In this document: positions 5,018 to 5,935 of the stretch, in pieces
Position numbering within the stretch: position 1 is the first letter of the stretch
Layout: each line of letters begins with the position of its first letter
Source of the DNA: Bacillota bacterium
Lineage (GTDB): Bacteria > Bacillota > Clostridia > DSM-8532
DNA length: 5,935 nt
NCBI GenBank assembly: GCA_023426765.1
Contig: JAEZBW010000540.1
Location: 1 to 5,935, forward strand
Reading direction: 5' to 3'
Program-made: the position numbers and the translations under genes
Notes under the pieces: model-generated
What the model was told of the DNA's origin: nothing
Databases searched by the model: none
Seen by the model: only the letters and a program-made list of their open reading frames with translations

Positions 5018-5632
5018 TCAATATATCCCCAGAGATCTTTTCAGTTCATTGATCTCTTTTTCAAGGTAACTGTCAATGCATTGCTGTGTATAGTATATTG
5101 ACTGCTTGTCCCTGTGCAGTAATTGTACCCCATATTCATTCCTGCCATAAGCAGCGGATTTTCGAACGACGATCCCTTCGCTGGTGTATAACTTGCCGCC
5201 CAGGAAAAAGTCGATCGTAACGGTGCAATTCACATCCATCTCTTTTTCCGAATAGATGCCAAGCCCGGCGTAGCTGATATCCTTAATCCATATTTCTTCG
5301 TTTTTATTCACATTGCTGCGCAGATATCCTGCCAAAGACACCTTGTGCCTGGTGAATTGCCTCTTTTCAGCGTCAGAATAAACCTTCTCGGGAGAAACCA
5401 ATATTAACCCCTGGTTTTTGTATGTATCGACAATATTGCCTCCGAAGCACTTCACCCCGGTTTCTTCGCCGGAATCCGGCTGGCCGATGACCACCGGATC
5501 TCCTCTTCTTAAGCAATTGATTTCAGAACAGAATACCCTTGCTGTGATGAATTCTCCCGCGCGACCCCGGATTATTTCGCCATTCAACGGTTTTTCACTG
5601 GAGTAATGAATAAAAGCAGCACTATCGCTCAT
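5018..5632 (-). CDS. PilZ-domain cyclic-di-GMP receptor protein
   Basis: A 204-residue cytoplasmic protein with a C-terminal PilZ domain, which binds cyclic-di-GMP and often tunes flagellar motor speed, adhesion or polysaccharide output. Both binding motifs are intact: RxxxR as Arg91-Arg95 (RQFTR) and DxSxxG as Asp118, Ser120, Gly123 (DISYAG). The PilZ barrel runs about 88-190; a glycine- and charge-rich N-terminal region (about 13-85) fits the flagellar-brake-type (YcgR-like) N-domain in position and length, though this is inferred. The C-terminal 185-204 looks helical. The ATG at 5632 follows a purine-rich GGGAGGGGAAGG site. The partial membrane gene upstream runs the same way, 118 bp apart. 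A weak sigma-D-like site lies in that gap. With flhA in the same window a motility role is plausible but not shown. Confidence 0.93.
   Translation of the reverse strand: MSDSAAFIHYSSEKPLNGEIIRGRAGEFITARVFCSEINCLRRGDPVVIGQPDSGEETGVKCFGGNIVDTYKNQGLILVSPEKVYSDAEKRQFTRHKVSLAGYLRSNVNKNEEIWIKDISYAGLGIYSEKEMDVNCTVTIDFFLGGKLYTSEGIVVRKSAAYGRNEYGVQLLHRDKQSIYYTQQCIDSYLEKEINELKRSLGIY
5031..5061 (+). terminator. Weak hairpin with T run inside the end of the PilZ gene, possible terminator for the rhomboid gene
   Basis: AGAGATC (5031-5037) and GATCTCT (5051-5057) form a perfect 7-bp stem with a 13-base loop, followed by TTTT. On the plus strand it would end rhomboid transcripts 47 bases past their stop, but it lies within the last codons of the convergent PilZ gene. 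The stem is short, so this is tentative. Confidence 0.4.
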
Positions 5633-5686
5633 TGGATGCCTTCCCCTCCCGGTTTGGACGTTGCGATAAATTCCGTCGATTTGAAA

Positions 5687-5713
5687 AATACGCCTGATAC
5701 TGCCCTATTTTTA
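5687..5713 (-). promoter_or_regulatory. Weak candidate sigma-D (flagellar) promoter before the PilZ gene
   Basis: On the minus strand TAAA (5713-5710), 15 bases and GGCGTATT (5694-5687) follow the spacing of the flagellar sigma-D pattern TAAA-N15-GCCGATAT, but only four of eight -10 bases agree. No good sigma-A pair was seen in the same gap. Confidence 0.25.
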
Positions 5714-5716
5714 CCC

Positions 5717-5737
5717 AAAAAAAACCGTCCGAAACAG
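5717..5737 (-). terminator. Possible weak terminator of the partial membrane gene
   Basis: On the minus strand a 5-bp stem with two G-U pairs (within 5737-5725) is followed directly by eight U (5724-5717). It lies 13 bases past the stop of the gene at the right edge. The U run is good but the stem is poor. Confidence 0.35.
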
Positions 5738-5750
5738 AAAGTTATCCATT

Positions 5751-5935
5751 TTAGTTCAGCTTTAAGTCTCCTTCCCTGATCCAGCCAACCTTTCGCAAAG
5801 CCATGCCAACCAGCCCGCAGAGAATCGCCGGCAAAACCACCGAAATTAATGCCAGCGCTGTCCAATCCATCATCGTAATACCGCTTTTCAACCCGGAAGC
5901 TACATCATTCAGCCAGCCGGTATACACCCCTATGG
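5751..5935 (-). CDS. C-terminal 60 residues of an integral membrane protein, possibly a PTS-type permease
   Basis: An open frame enters from the right edge and ends at TAA 5753-5751; the start is outside the window. After a segment GVYTGWLNDVASGLKSG comes one clear membrane span (about WTALALISVVLPAILCGLVG) and a basic tail ending RKVGWIREGDLKLN. The LPAIL span followed by a basic GWI-x-x-GDLKL tail recalls the C-terminus of membrane subunits of a phosphotransferase-type sugar permease family (PTS EIIC-like, perhaps PF13303), but this is from memory and only 60 residues are visible. A competing frame (5629-5865, minus) encodes a mixed, non-hydrophobic product and is less likely. Confidence 0.7.
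   Translation of the reverse strand, partial: IGVYTGWLNDVASGLKSGITMMDWTALALISVVLPAILCGLVGMALRKVGWIREGDLKLN

Noticed and set aside
5629..5865. Minus-strand frame of 78 codons touching the PilZ start
   Set aside because: A competing frame gives a convincing membrane span and basic tail across 5751-5935, while this one runs through the U tract and promoter-like region with a low-complexity product.
1..5935. tRNA, rRNA, CRISPR arrays, insertion sequences, prophage or toxin-antitoxin genes
   Set aside because: Looked for by eye; no cloverleaf-like sequence, regularly spaced repeat array, transposase motif or matching small gene pair was seen.

Overview
The window looks like chromosomal DNA of an anaerobic, flagellated Firmicute, most likely of the class Clostridia. 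The reasons are strong AGGAGG-type ribosome binding sites before nearly every gene, a Gram-positive style of compact intrinsic terminators, a flagellar export gene, an iron-type alcohol dehydrogenase, and a rhomboid protease of a type I associate with clostridia. The species cannot be named from the sequence alone.

Layout. Positions 1-1633 (minus) hold the first 544 codons of flhA, the membrane export gate of the flagellar secretion system; its C-terminus lies off the left edge. flhA appears to head its own transcription unit, with a candidate sigma-A promoter at 1681-1709 that overlaps a 30-bp-spaced direct repeat. Divergent from it, at 1790-1897 (plus), is a 35-residue single-span membrane miniprotein with a strong ribosome binding site and its own terminator. 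Next on the minus strand come an iron-containing alcohol dehydrogenase (2005-3195) and, upstream of it, a one-domain metal-binding cupin (3359-3709). The 211-bp region between the cupin and the next gene is rich in inverted repeats, two of them sitting on or beside a good cupin promoter. On the plus strand follow a cysteine-rich four-span membrane protein (3921-4307), a clear terminator, a near-consensus sigma-A promoter and a rhomboid intramembrane protease (4421-4984). Convergent to these is a PilZ-domain cyclic-di-GMP receptor (5018-5632, minus). The right edge carries the C-terminal 60 residues of an integral membrane protein (5751-5935, minus), possibly a sugar-transport permease.

How the genes fit together. 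flhA and the PilZ protein both suggest motility and its control by cyclic-di-GMP, but they are separated by unrelated genes and lie in different transcription units. The cupin and the dehydrogenase may be co-transcribed, though a 163-bp gap with its own palindrome allows separate control. The four-span protein and the rhomboid are separated by a terminator and a promoter, so they are separate units. I see no tRNA, rRNA, CRISPR array, insertion sequence or phage gene. I found no convincing new multi-gene system. The most unusual points are an alcohol dehydrogenase with one metal-ligand histidine replaced by glutamine, the stacked inverted repeats at the cupin promoter, the repeated sequence at the flhA promoter, and the three-armed repeat after the miniprotein gene.
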